Source: an uncultured Oscillospiraceae bacterium
GTDB lineage: Bacteria > Bacillota > Clostridia > Oscillospirales > Oscillospiraceae
NCBI GenBank assembly: GCA_900763995.1
Contig: CAAFMK010000078.1
Span: 1-12,733 of the forward strand
Length of the DNA stretch: 12,733 nucleotides
Reading direction: 5' to 3'
The notes beneath the pieces were generated by a model, which did not search any database, was not told where the DNA came from, and saw only the letters and a program-made list of their open reading frames with translations. Positions 1 to 6,952 of the stretch are shown piece by piece. The position numbers and the translations under genes were made by a program. The stretch's first letter is position 1; every line of letters starts with the position of its first letter.

Positions 1-1
1 G

Positions 2-30
2 TTGACAACGGGAAAAAGCTGTGGTATTAT
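2..30 (+). promoter_or_regulatory. Sigma-A promoter of the tRNA-Leu gene
   Basis: The -35 box TTGACA (2-7) is perfect. It is followed by exactly 17 bases and then the -10 box TATTAT (25-30), which has five of six consensus bases. Initiation would fall near base 37, about 40 bases before the mature tRNA, leaving a short 5' leader for RNase P. Such a strong promoter is typical of a stable-RNA gene. The window begins one base before the -35 box, so upstream elements cannot be judged. Confidence 0.8.
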
Positions 31-76
31 TTATCTCACGTTGAACGCGATGCTTCAACGCCAACCAAATATGGAT

Positions 77-163
77 GCGCGAGTGGTGGAATTGGTAGAC
101 TCGCTGGCTTCAGGTGCCAGTGCTCGCAAGGGCGTGCGGGTTCGACTCCCGCCTCGCGCACCA
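77..163 (+). tRNA. tRNA-Leu (anticodon CAG)
   Basis: This is an 87-nt class II tRNA. The acceptor arms GCGCGAG (77-83) and CTCGCGC (153-159) pair perfectly, followed by discriminator A160 and an encoded CCA (161-163). The anticodon arm CTGGC-TTCAGGT-GCCAG carries CAG, which reads CUG leucine codons. The D-loop contains the AATTGGTAGA pattern usual in leucine tRNAs. The long variable arm (TGCTCGCAAGGGCGT) is the class II hallmark, and the T arm is GCGGG-TTCGACT-CCCGC. It is a single-gene transcript with its own promoter and terminator, convergent with the gal genes. There is no sign of an integrated element at its 3' end. Confidence 0.97.
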
Positions 164-166
164 CGG

Positions 167-199
167 AAAACTCCGGAACTTTCGTTCCGGAGTTTTTTT
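167..199 (+). terminator. Rho-independent terminator of tRNA-Leu
   Basis: A 13-bp perfect stem (167-179 with 184-196, core ACTCCGGAAC/GTTCCGGAGT) has a TTTC loop (180-183) and runs into seven T residues (193-199). It begins four bases after the encoded CCA. Read on the - strand, the hairpin is followed only by TTTTCC, so it could act as a weak back-up stop for the convergent gal transcript. Confidence 0.92.
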
Positions 200-230
200 A
201 TTCTCCTGACAATTAAAAGAAGAGCGAATG

Positions 231-268
231 AAATTGGGGCCTCTGGTTGATACCAGATACCCCAATTT
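231..268 (-). terminator. Probable terminator of the sensor-gal operon
   Basis: A two-part hairpin lies 18 bases after the galT stop codon. The outer arms are AAATTGGGG (231-239) and CCCCAATTT (260-268). After a 2x2 internal loop come the inner arms TCTGGT (242-247) and ACCAGA (252-257) around a TGAT loop. On the - strand the stem ends in TTT and then a pyrimidine-rich tract with scattered T runs, not a solid U tract, so termination may be imperfect. It is placed between two convergent transcripts, as expected for a terminator. Confidence 0.6.
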
Positions 269-286
269 TGATCCTCACAGGAGTTT

Positions 287-1777
287 TTACAAGGTACCCA
301 GGAAGCGCAAAAAGGCATCCTTGCCCTGGGGGGTGCGCTTGTATACACCGGCGTGCTCCAGCACCTGGGCAAAGACCAGCCCGGTTTCCTTCTGCACGAT
401 CTCCAGCGCATTGTCTGGAGTGATGGTATAGCGGCTGCGGAAGTCCTCGGCCCACTGGGCGTGCTTTTCTGTCAGCTCGCTGGCCCGGAGATCCCCCTGT
501 GCGGCCAGTGTCTCTGCCACGGCGGCCAGCTCGGTTTTCAGTCGTGCGGGGAGAACGGCCAGACCCATGACCTCGATGAGGCCGATATTCTCCTTTTTGA
601 TGTGGTGCAGCTCTGCGTGGGGGTGGTACAGACCCAGAGGATGTTCTTCTGTGGTCAGGTTGTTGCGCAGCACCAGATCCAGCTCAAACTGGCCCTCCCG
701 CATCCGGGCAATGGGGGTAATGGTGTTGTGAGGGACGCCATCGGTCTCCGCCAGCACTATGGCGGCCTCGTCTGTGTAGCCCCGCCAGGCCAGCAGGATC
801 TTGTCCGCCAGCTCCACCAGCCGCTGGGAATCCTCGCAGCGGATACGGATGACGGACATGGGCCACTTGACAATGCCCGCCTGTACATCTTCAAAGCCGG
901 GGAAGGTAAAGGGTGTTTCAATGGGAGCCCGTTCCATGGCGAAGGTGTACTGCCCGCCCTGGAAGTGGTCGTGGGCCAAAATGGAGCCGCCCACAATGGG
1001 GAGATCGGCGTTGGAGCCCACAAAGTAGTGGGGGAACTGGCGCACAAAGTCCAGAAGCTTGCCAAAGCAGGCCCGGTCTATCTTCATGGGTATGTGCTCC
1101 TGATTCAAACAGATGCAGTGCTCGTTGTAGTACACATAGGGGGAGTACTGCAAAAACCAGGGGGAGCCATTGATGGTGATGGGGACAATACGGTGGTTCT
1201 GCCGGGCTGGGTGGTTCACACGACCGGCGTACCCCTCGTTTTCAGCGCACAGCTGGCACCGGGGATAGTTGGAGGCGGGGAGATCCCGGGCGGCGGCAAT
1301 GGCCTTGGGGTCTTTCTCCGGCTTGGACAGGTTGATGGTGATGTCCAGATCACCATACTCAGTGGGGGCTGTCCACTGCATATCCTTTGCGATGCGATCC
1401 CGGCGGATGTAGTTGGTGTCCTGGCTGAACTGGTAGTACCAGCTTGTGGCCTTCTGGGGGGACTGGGTGTACAGGGTCTGGAATTTCTGGATCACCTGAG
1501 CGGGACGGGGGGTCAGCCGACCCATCAGCTCGGTATCAAAGAGGTCACGGTAGACCACGGAATTTTCCTTTAAAACCCCACGGGCACGGGCATCGTCCAG
1601 CAGCTCATCCAAAACGGAACTCAGCTTAATTTCGCCCCAGCTCTGGCCGGGATCAGTATAGCTGTCCAGCTTCAATACATCTAAAATGGTGTTGATGGCC
1701 CAGCTGTACTCACATTCCTCAATCAGCCCTGTGCGCAGGGCATAGGTGGCCAGTTTGGAAATTGCGGCATCGATCAT
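287..1777 (-). CDS. galT: UDP-glucose--hexose-1-phosphate uridylyltransferase (GalT, Firmicutes class II)
   Basis: GalT transfers UMP from UDP-glucose to galactose-1-phosphate, giving UDP-galactose and glucose-1-phosphate. It is the second Leloir step and is cytoplasmic. The class II signature DLPIVGGSILAHDHFQGG is complete. H269-D270-H271 correspond to the catalytic histidine region, with H271 the likely uridylylated residue by analogy to HPH in class I enzymes. The 496-aa length suits the Firmicutes class, which is unlike the roughly 350-aa E. coli enzyme. I chose ATG 1777 because AAAAGGAG (1788-1795) lies 10 bases upstream. ATG 1786 is only one base from that site, and longer starts would run into galK. 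The gene lies 23 bp after galK and is last in the operon. It ends in TAA. Confidence 0.96.
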   Translation of the reverse strand: MIDAAISKLATYALRTGLIEECEYSWAINTILDVLKLDSYTDPGQSWGEIKLSSVLDELLDDARARGVLKENSVVYRDLFDTELMGRLTPRPAQVIQKFQTLYTQSPQKATSWYYQFSQDTNYIRRDRIAKDMQWTAPTEYGDLDITINLSKPEKDPKAIAAARDLPASNYPRCQLCAENEGYAGRVNHPARQNHRIVPITINGSPWFLQYSPYVYYNEHCICLNQEHIPMKIDRACFGKLLDFVRQFPHYFVGSNADLPIVGGSILAHDHFQGGQYTFAMERAPIETPFTFPGFEDVQAGIVKWPMSVIRIRCEDSQRLVELADKILLAWRGYTDEAAIVLAETDGVPHNTITPIARMREGQFELDLVLRNNLTTEEHPLGLYHPHAELHHIKKENIGLIEVMGLAVLPARLKTELAAVAETLAAQGDLRASELTEKHAQWAEDFRSRYTITPDNALEIVQKETGLVFAQVLEHAGVYKRTPQGKDAFLRFLGTL

Positions 1778-1800
1778 GGTTATCATACTCCTTTTCAAGT

Positions 1801-3102
1801 TCAGGGGATCACGACACAGCCGCCCTGGGGACGAATGTGGAGAATATGGCACTTGCCCTTGCCCAGCAGCTGCTCCATACCGGCCCGGAAGTCGTTTAGC
1901 TTCTCATTGGGCACAAAGGCCTGGATGGTGCCTGCAAATCCACCGCCGTGTACCCGGATGGCACCAGTGCCACCCAAAAGCTCCCGCCCAATGGCCAGTA
2001 CCACGGGGATAGCCTGCTGTCTGGGGTCGGTAATTGACCAGGTATTTTGTAGATGGAGGGCGGAGGACAGCCCCGATTCATTGACCAGAGTCAAAAAGGC
2101 GGCAAAGTCCCCGGTGGCCAGAGCCTTGGCCTCCTCCACAGCCCGGCGGTCATCCTCATAGTAGTGCATGGCACGCAGTACAGCCCGGTCGCCCACCTGG
2201 GCACGCAGAGTGGGCAGGGTCCCACGGAAGTGGGCCTCGGGCACATCCCGCAGGAATTTCTTTCCAAAGTGGGCGGCCACAGCCCCCATTTCAAGGGTGA
2301 TGTCGGCGTAGTCCCCAGTGAGGTCACCGTGGCTGGAGCAGGTGTCCACAATGCACAGGGCGTGGCCTGATTTGGTAAAGTCGTACTTGGCCTGTTCCAC
2401 CACAGGGGCGGTGGGGTCGGCAAAGTCAATGGATACTGCCCCGCCCACAGAGGAGCCCATCTGATCCATCAGACCACAGGGCTTTCCAAAGTGGACATTT
2501 TCTGCGTACTGACCAATTTTTGCGATCTGGATGGGGGTCATGGCCCCACCACAGAAAAAGTGGTTCAGGATATTGGACACCAGCACCTCATAGGCGGCTG
2601 AGGAGGACAGGCCGGAGCCGGAGAGTACATTGGAGGTCACATAGGCATCAAAGCCAGACAGGGAATAGCCCAGCTTTATGACCTGCTCTGCCACCCCCCG
2701 TACCAGAGCGGGGGAGGAGTTCTCATCCTCTTTGCGGGGGCGCAGGTCGTCCAGTGACACCTCCAGAGGGGGGTAGCCCTCTGACTGAATACGGATCATA
2801 TTTTTTCCATTTGGAGCGGCACAGGCCAGCATATCCAGATCCACACTGCCGCACAGCACATGGCCGTGCTGGTGGTCGGTGTGGTTTCCACCGATTTCGG
2901 TGCGGCCCGGGCCGCTGAACAGTGCGGCATTGGCAGAGTCACTGGGAGAAAAGGTTTTGATAAAGGATTGAACCACATGGATGGCCCTGTCCCTGGCACG
3001 CTCCAGACTGGCCTGTGTGCCGTCTAAGGCGTACAGTGCAGACAGACGGGTATCGTGTTCTTTTTCAGTCAGGGTTTTAAGCAGTTGATTGGGTGTGGAC
3101 AT
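1801..3102 (-). CDS. galK: Galactokinase-like GHMP kinase (GalK)
   Basis: It is predicted to phosphorylate alpha-D-galactose at C1 with ATP, feeding GalT encoded 23 bp downstream. GHMP kinase landmarks are in order: sugar-binding signature GRTEIGGNHTDHQHG (66-80), ATP loop GSGLSSSAA (162-170), MDQMGS with probable catalytic base D213, and C-terminal glycine motif VHGGGFAG (384-391). It has 433 residues against about 390 for classical GalK, with the extra length mainly before the signature. The signature departs from the usual GRVNLIGEHTDY: the galactose-contacting Glu is Asn73, while His74 and Asp76 remain. The location next to galT and mgl makes galactose the best substrate guess, but the variant leaves room for another sugar. 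The ATG is preceded by GAGGTG seven bases upstream. Confidence 0.92.
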   Translation of the reverse strand: MSTPNQLLKTLTEKEHDTRLSALYALDGTQASLERARDRAIHVVQSFIKTFSPSDSANAALFSGPGRTEIGGNHTDHQHGHVLCGSVDLDMLACAAPNGKNMIRIQSEGYPPLEVSLDDLRPRKEDENSSPALVRGVAEQVIKLGYSLSGFDAYVTSNVLSGSGLSSSAAYEVLVSNILNHFFCGGAMTPIQIAKIGQYAENVHFGKPCGLMDQMGSSVGGAVSIDFADPTAPVVEQAKYDFTKSGHALCIVDTCSSHGDLTGDYADITLEMGAVAAHFGKKFLRDVPEAHFRGTLPTLRAQVGDRAVLRAMHYYEDDRRAVEEAKALATGDFAAFLTLVNESGLSSALHLQNTWSITDPRQQAIPVVLAIGRELLGGTGAIRVHGGGFAGTIQAFVPNEKLNDFRAGMEQLLGKGKCHILHIRPQGGCVVIP

Positions 3103-3153
3103 AGGTGGTCACCTCATTAAAAATATTTTAGGAATAAACTGTATGGGTATCAC
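3103..3153 (-). promoter_or_regulatory. Possible internal promoter and SD hairpin before galK
   Basis: This AT-rich 50-bp gap contains a -10-like TAAAAT (3125-3130). Seventeen bases upstream is the -35-like GTGATA (3148-3153, four of six matches). Together they could drive galKT alone with a very short leader. The galK ribosome site GAGGTG (3110-3115) is followed directly by ACCACCT, so AGGU/ACCU can fold over the site with a GACC loop. No terminator is seen, so read-through from the sensor genes is expected. Both elements are weak predictions. Confidence 0.35.
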
Positions 3154-4193
3154 TATGGCAGGCTATCCTTGGTCACCTGGCGATAGGGGAGCCAGACATA
3201 GTGTTCATTCTCCAGCGTGACTGCCTCAGATGGGTCTGTGCCAGCGCTGAGGGCCAAAGAGAGATCCATCAGTGCCTGTGCGATTCCATGGCTATTGTTC
3301 AAAACTGTTCCATAGAGCTCACCACGATCTACCGCCTCCAGAGCGGGGGCGGTCGCATCTATTCCAACGATCAGAGGGAGGGGATGGAGCTGGGCCGACT
3401 TGAAGGCATCAATAGCCCCAAGGGCCATGTCGTCGTTGTTGGAGAAGATGACCTCGATCTCACCGCCAAACTCCTCCAGCCACTGTGTGGTACGGCCCAT
3501 CGCCTGTCCACGGTTCCAGTTGGCGCTTTCACTGGCCAGTTTTTCCACCTCGACCCCTGCATCGGTCAGCACCTTGACACAGTGCTCTGTGCGCAAAAGG
3601 GTGTCCTGATGGCCGGGCTCCCCCTCTAAAATGGCGTACTGGAGAATACCGTCCCCATTGCGATCCAGCACCTCCTGGTGGTTCTGCCAGGCATCCAGCA
3701 CCAGCTGGCCCTGGAGTGCGCCCCCCTCAGCCGCCTTGGCCCCCACATAGTAGACCTGCTCCCAACGCTGGATGTCCTCCTCCACCGGCTGGCGGTTGAA
3801 GAAGATCAGGGGGACACCGGCGGCCTCTGCTTTGTCAATGAGAACAGCGGCGGCAGTGCGGTCAACAATATTGACACACAGCACATCATAGTCACGGCTT
3901 AAAAATCGGTCGATCTGTTCCAGCTGAGTGGTCTGATTGGAGCGGCCATCGGCGATAGACAGGGTGATTTTCATCCCGGTTCGTTCTTCGGCCTCCTGGG
4001 CCATGGGCTCCAGATGCTGAAGAATGGAGGAAATGAAGGTGTCGTCCTGGGCGTAGAGGGCCACACCCACCCGCAGGGTGTCTGGATGCTCCTCCTGGTG
4101 GGTACAGGAGCAGAGGAGCAGCAGGGCCGCTGTCACAGCAATGATCCAGCTAAGAGATAACCGGGAAGAGCAGTTTCTGGTTGTCTGGGGCAT
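3153..4193 (-). CDS. MglB-like galactose/glucose-binding lipoprotein, probable sensor SBP
   Basis: This is a 346-aa extracytoplasmic sugar-binding protein closely resembling E. coli MglB. A signal peptide with hydrophobic core (17-27) ends in the lipobox LCSC, so Cys30 would be the lipidated residue. The Ca2+ loop DRNGDGILQ starts at D177. All ten E. coli galactose contacts I aligned are kept: the DDTF segment (D14, F16), FFN (N91), H195, D197, R201 (H152, D154, R158), the W of SANW (W183), SNND (N211), VGID (D236) and N299 (N256). The gene lies inside the two-component operon and has no permease beside it; the ABC genes have their own mglB. I therefore infer it presents sugar to the kinase. 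Start ATG 4193 fits AGGTGAGG six bases upstream; GTG 4205 has no good site. It overlaps the preceding gene by 44 bp. Confidence 0.88.
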   Translation of the reverse strand: MPQTTRNCSSRLSLSWIIAVTAALLLLCSCTHQEEHPDTLRVGVALYAQDDTFISSILQHLEPMAQEAEERTGMKITLSIADGRSNQTTQLEQIDRFLSRDYDVLCVNIVDRTAAAVLIDKAEAAGVPLIFFNRQPVEEDIQRWEQVYYVGAKAAEGGALQGQLVLDAWQNHQEVLDRNGDGILQYAILEGEPGHQDTLLRTEHCVKVLTDAGVEVEKLASESANWNRGQAMGRTTQWLEEFGGEIEVIFSNNDDMALGAIDAFKSAQLHPLPLIVGIDATAPALEAVDRGELYGTVLNNSHGIAQALMDLSLALSAGTDPSEAVTLENEHYVWLPYRQVTKDSLP

Positions 4194-5106
4194 AGATGTC
4201 CTCACCTCGCAGAATCGAAAAGGTCAGTGGAGCGGGGGCGGCTGTTCGCCCTGTGGTGGCGGAGATGGCGTACTCCACCGCCAGGTACCCGGCGGCGTAG
4301 TCGCTCCAGGCGGCCACAGCCTGTATGGTACCAGATTCCAGTTGGGCTGTAATGGCTGCACTGCTGCCGACCCCGTAGAGGCAGGGGGGCTTTTGCAGTC
4401 CGGCCATCTGTTGGGCGGCCAACAGGGTGGCTGAGGGCTCAAAGGTCATGACCCATTGACAATTTGATGCCTTGACCAGCTGGGTCAGCTCCTCTGGCGC
4501 TATGGGAGTGGCTATTTTTTCGATGATGGTGGGGATATGGGCAGTCTCCAAGACCTCCTGGGCAGCGGCCAGACGGCGGGCAGTGGCGTTTTTGGGGGAG
4601 ATAGAGGTATCCACCAACAAAACGGCGCCCCCGGTCCAATCCTCTAACAGGGCCTGGGACAGCCCCTGTCCCACCAGGGTATCATCTGGGGCAATGAGGG
4701 CGGAGGCGGCTGAGAGGGGGGACTCTGTGGCGATCACAGGACAGGGGCTGCCCAGTTCGTTCAGCGTACGGCTGAGGGCGTCCGGGTCAGTGGGGGAGAT
4801 AATAAGGGCATCCGCCCCGCCTTCGATCTCCCGCTGAACCAGAGAGATCTGTTCCTGGGTATCGTTGGGGGATGAGAGGGTCAGAAAGCGAAGCTCTGCC
4901 CCCAGCTCATCTGCGGCCTGCTCCATCCCCATCCGGGTGTTGTTCCATACAGCTCCATCGGCCTCCCGTGTCAGCACGGAAAGGGCCCGTATAGGGGCGG
5001 ATGTCCGCTCCTGAGACAGCTGGGGAATGGTCAGGGAGAGGATGGTAGAGGCCCCCAGAGCAACCAAGATCCCCAGCTGGATCAGGTCATTTTTTCGTCG
5101 GTTCAT
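4150..5106 (-). CDS. Membrane-anchored RbsB-like periplasmic binding protein, probable kinase partner
   Basis: The 318-aa protein has a short basic start (MNRRKND), one hydrophobic segment (about 8-29) and no lipobox cysteine, so it is probably held by an uncleaved anchor with the rest outside the cell. The remainder resembles Peripla_BP_4/RbsB-type type I binding proteins, with lobe features such as NNTRMGMEQAADELG, ALIISPTDPDAL and LYGVGSS. The hinge motif after beta-4, usually DS or DR in ribose-type proteins, reads ATESPL, so the ligand is uncertain. Its ATG overlaps the kinase stop (ATGA, 5103-5106), which implies translational coupling and joint function. I infer an accessory sensor subunit rather than a transport SBP, as with XylFII and LytS. 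It could bind a sugar, or only bridge the MglB-like lipoprotein and the kinase. Confidence 0.75.
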   Translation of the reverse strand: MNRRKNDLIQLGILVALGASTILSLTIPQLSQERTSAPIRALSVLTREADGAVWNNTRMGMEQAADELGAELRFLTLSSPNDTQEQISLVQREIEGGADALIISPTDPDALSRTLNELGSPCPVIATESPLSAASALIAPDDTLVGQGLSQALLEDWTGGAVLLVDTSISPKNATARRLAAAQEVLETAHIPTIIEKIATPIAPEELTQLVKASNCQWVMTFEPSATLLAAQQMAGLQKPPCLYGVGSSAAITAQLESGTIQAVAAWSDYAAGYLAVEYAISATTGRTAAPAPLTFSILRGEDIYAPDNQKLLFPVIS

Positions 5107-6917
5107 GGCACTTCCCCCTGCTGATAGCGGCCTGCCTCCTCCTGGGTGACAGCGGGCAGACGAATACGAACCAGTGTCCCCTCGTCTGGTTCACTGAAAA
5201 AGCTCAGGCCGTACTGAGGGCCAAAGGTGAGGCGGATACGCTGGTGTACATTGCGTACCCCAATGCCAGAGCCACTGGTGCGGATGTCAGGCCGATCTGT
5301 ATCCAGCAGAGACTCCGCCACCTCCGGGCGCATACCAAGGCCATTGTCCGCCACATCAATGAGCAGGTCATCCCCCTCCCGATAGGCGGTGACAGTGATA
5401 AGGCCGTCATCATCCGCAGAGGACATACCGTGGTAGATGGCGTTTTCCAAAATGGGCTGGACGATCAGCTTGAGGGTATAGAGTCCCTCCGTGTCCGGCT
5501 GGGCAGTGATTTGGGTGGTAAACTTATTTTTAAAGCGGATCTCCTGAATGGTCATGTAGTGTCTGGCGTGCTCCAGCTCGTCAGACAGAGAGATGATGCT
5601 TTTTCCACGGCTGAGGGAAATACGAAACAGGCGGGCCAGAGAGGTGACCATCTGGATGGCCTCCCCATGCCGCCCGGCCTCTGTCATCCAAATGACGGAG
5701 TCCAGGGTGTTGTAGAGGAAGTGGGGGTTGATCTGGGACTGGAGTACCTCCAGCTCATTGCGGCGCTTCTGCCCCTCCTGCACAATGATGTCATCCATCA
5801 GGTGGCGCATGGTGGAGACCATGGAGCGGATGGAGTGGCCCAGGCGCTGTACCTCATAACAGCCCCCCTCCTCAATTTCCACCGTCTCCCTGCCGCTTTC
5901 CAGCTCCTTGATGGACTGCTCCAGACGGCGAATGGGGTCAGAGATGTGGGCAGAGATGCGAAAGTTTAAAAAGGCCATCAGGAAAATGGAAAATAGCAGC
6001 AGAGACAGGCCGAAGAGGACGGGCTGGGGGGAGCTGATCACCCAGCTGACGGCAGGGGCCACCCCCACCAGCTTCCAGCCGGTATACCCCACAGTTTTGA
6101 CAGTGATCTGCCGCTCTACCCCCTGAAATTCCTCGATGTAGGTACCATCCCGATAGGTGGCAGCCACCTGGTTGTTTTCCTGAAGCAGTCCGGCGTAAAT
6201 GAGCTGTTGTCTGGGGTGATAAATAAACTCACCGTCCCCATCGATCAGGTAGAGGTATCCCCCATTGGACAGTGCCACATCCCGACAGACCTGCTCAATG
6301 CCGGCAAAGCTCATATCCACCAGCAGAACACCCCCCTGTGTCACACCGTCCCGGGTCAGCTGGACATGGCGGCTGAGAGAGACCACCCAGTGGTAGGAGC
6401 CATCCCGGTTGTCAAAGAGGTTTTGCACATGGGGTGTGGAAAAATGGAGGTTCTCCATGTTGGCCATGGCAGACTGAAACCAGATGCTGCTGGCCGGATC
6501 AATGTCCGGCTTCAGATTGTACAGCGGAGAGGAGGACACCAGGTTTCCCTGTCTGTCAAAGACCGCAATCGATACCAGATCATCCCGGTTTTCCTCATAG
6601 AGCAGGTTCATATCATTGGTGAAATTCCCCTGGGCCAGATCGGTGTGTTTAATGACCCTGTAGTACATGGTGTCTGAAATCCGCATCATCCGGCGCAGAT
6701 AGGTGTCCAGATTGAGGTTGGCCTGGGCCAGTACCCGGTGGCTGCTGTCCGCCACCAGCTGCTGATAGGCGGTGGAAAAGCGCCAGAACAGACTGATCCC
6801 AATAAACAGGATACCCACCACCGCAACGGCGGTAAAGGACAGGGAGAGAACCATCTGAATACTCATCTTGCGGTAGCTCTCTGCCAGCCTTCCGGTGATT
6901 GAGCGCAGCATGGACAT
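5103..6917 (-). CDS. YesM-type sensor histidine kinase with extracellular Cache domain
   Basis: This 604-aa membrane kinase is predicted to autophosphorylate on His399 and phosphorylate the regulator encoded just upstream. In order it has TM1 (about 23-46), a roughly 250-residue extracellular region of the dCache type (including IAVFDRQGNLVSSSPLY and GGYLYLIDGDGEFIYHP), TM2 (about 299-321), a HAMP linker, a His_kinase domain (PF06580) with QINPHFLYNTL, and a HATPase with N-box ILENAIYHG (N492), DNGLGM (524-529) and GSGIGVRNVHQRI. All catalytic motifs look intact. The gene starts 35 bp after the regulator with a strong AGGAGGG site. Its stop overlaps the start of the anchored binding protein. 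Ligand could be sensed directly by Cache or through the two binding proteins; the gene order favours the latter. Confidence 0.94.
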   Translation of the reverse strand: MSMLRSITGRLAESYRKMSIQMVLSLSFTAVAVVGILFIGISLFWRFSTAYQQLVADSSHRVLAQANLNLDTYLRRMMRISDTMYYRVIKHTDLAQGNFTNDMNLLYEENRDDLVSIAVFDRQGNLVSSSPLYNLKPDIDPASSIWFQSAMANMENLHFSTPHVQNLFDNRDGSYHWVVSLSRHVQLTRDGVTQGGVLLVDMSFAGIEQVCRDVALSNGGYLYLIDGDGEFIYHPRQQLIYAGLLQENNQVAATYRDGTYIEEFQGVERQITVKTVGYTGWKLVGVAPAVSWVISSPQPVLFGLSLLLFSIFLMAFLNFRISAHISDPIRRLEQSIKELESGRETVEIEEGGCYEVQRLGHSIRSMVSTMRHLMDDIIVQEGQKRRNELEVLQSQINPHFLYNTLDSVIWMTEAGRHGEAIQMVTSLARLFRISLSRGKSIISLSDELEHARHYMTIQEIRFKNKFTTQITAQPDTEGLYTLKLIVQPILENAIYHGMSSADDDGLITVTAYREGDDLLIDVADNGLGMRPEVAESLLDTDRPDIRTSGSGIGVRNVHQRIRLTFGPQYGLSFFSEPDEGTLVRIRLPAVTQEEAGRYQQGEVP

Positions 6918-6952
6918 GGTATCCCTCCTTCCCAGAGTGGTCTGGACGGCGC

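Noticed and set aside
77..286. tRNA-Leu as an integration site for a mobile element
   Set aside because: There is no integrase, no repeat of the tRNA 3' end and no compositional break. The neighbouring genes form a coherent metabolic locus.
353..1573. Long + strand open frame (about 406 codons) opposite galT
   Set aside because: It is antisense to a well-identified galT, has no recognisable domain or ribosome site, and is the kind of open frame GC-rich codon bias leaves on the opposite strand.
1778..1852. Upstream in-frame start for galT
   Set aside because: It would overlap the galK coding end and add residues without family similarity, while ATG 1777 has a properly spaced AAAAGGAG.
5244..5969. 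+ strand open frame opposite the kinase gene
   Set aside because: It shadows intact kinase catalytic motifs; the translation is low-complexity and resembles no protein family.
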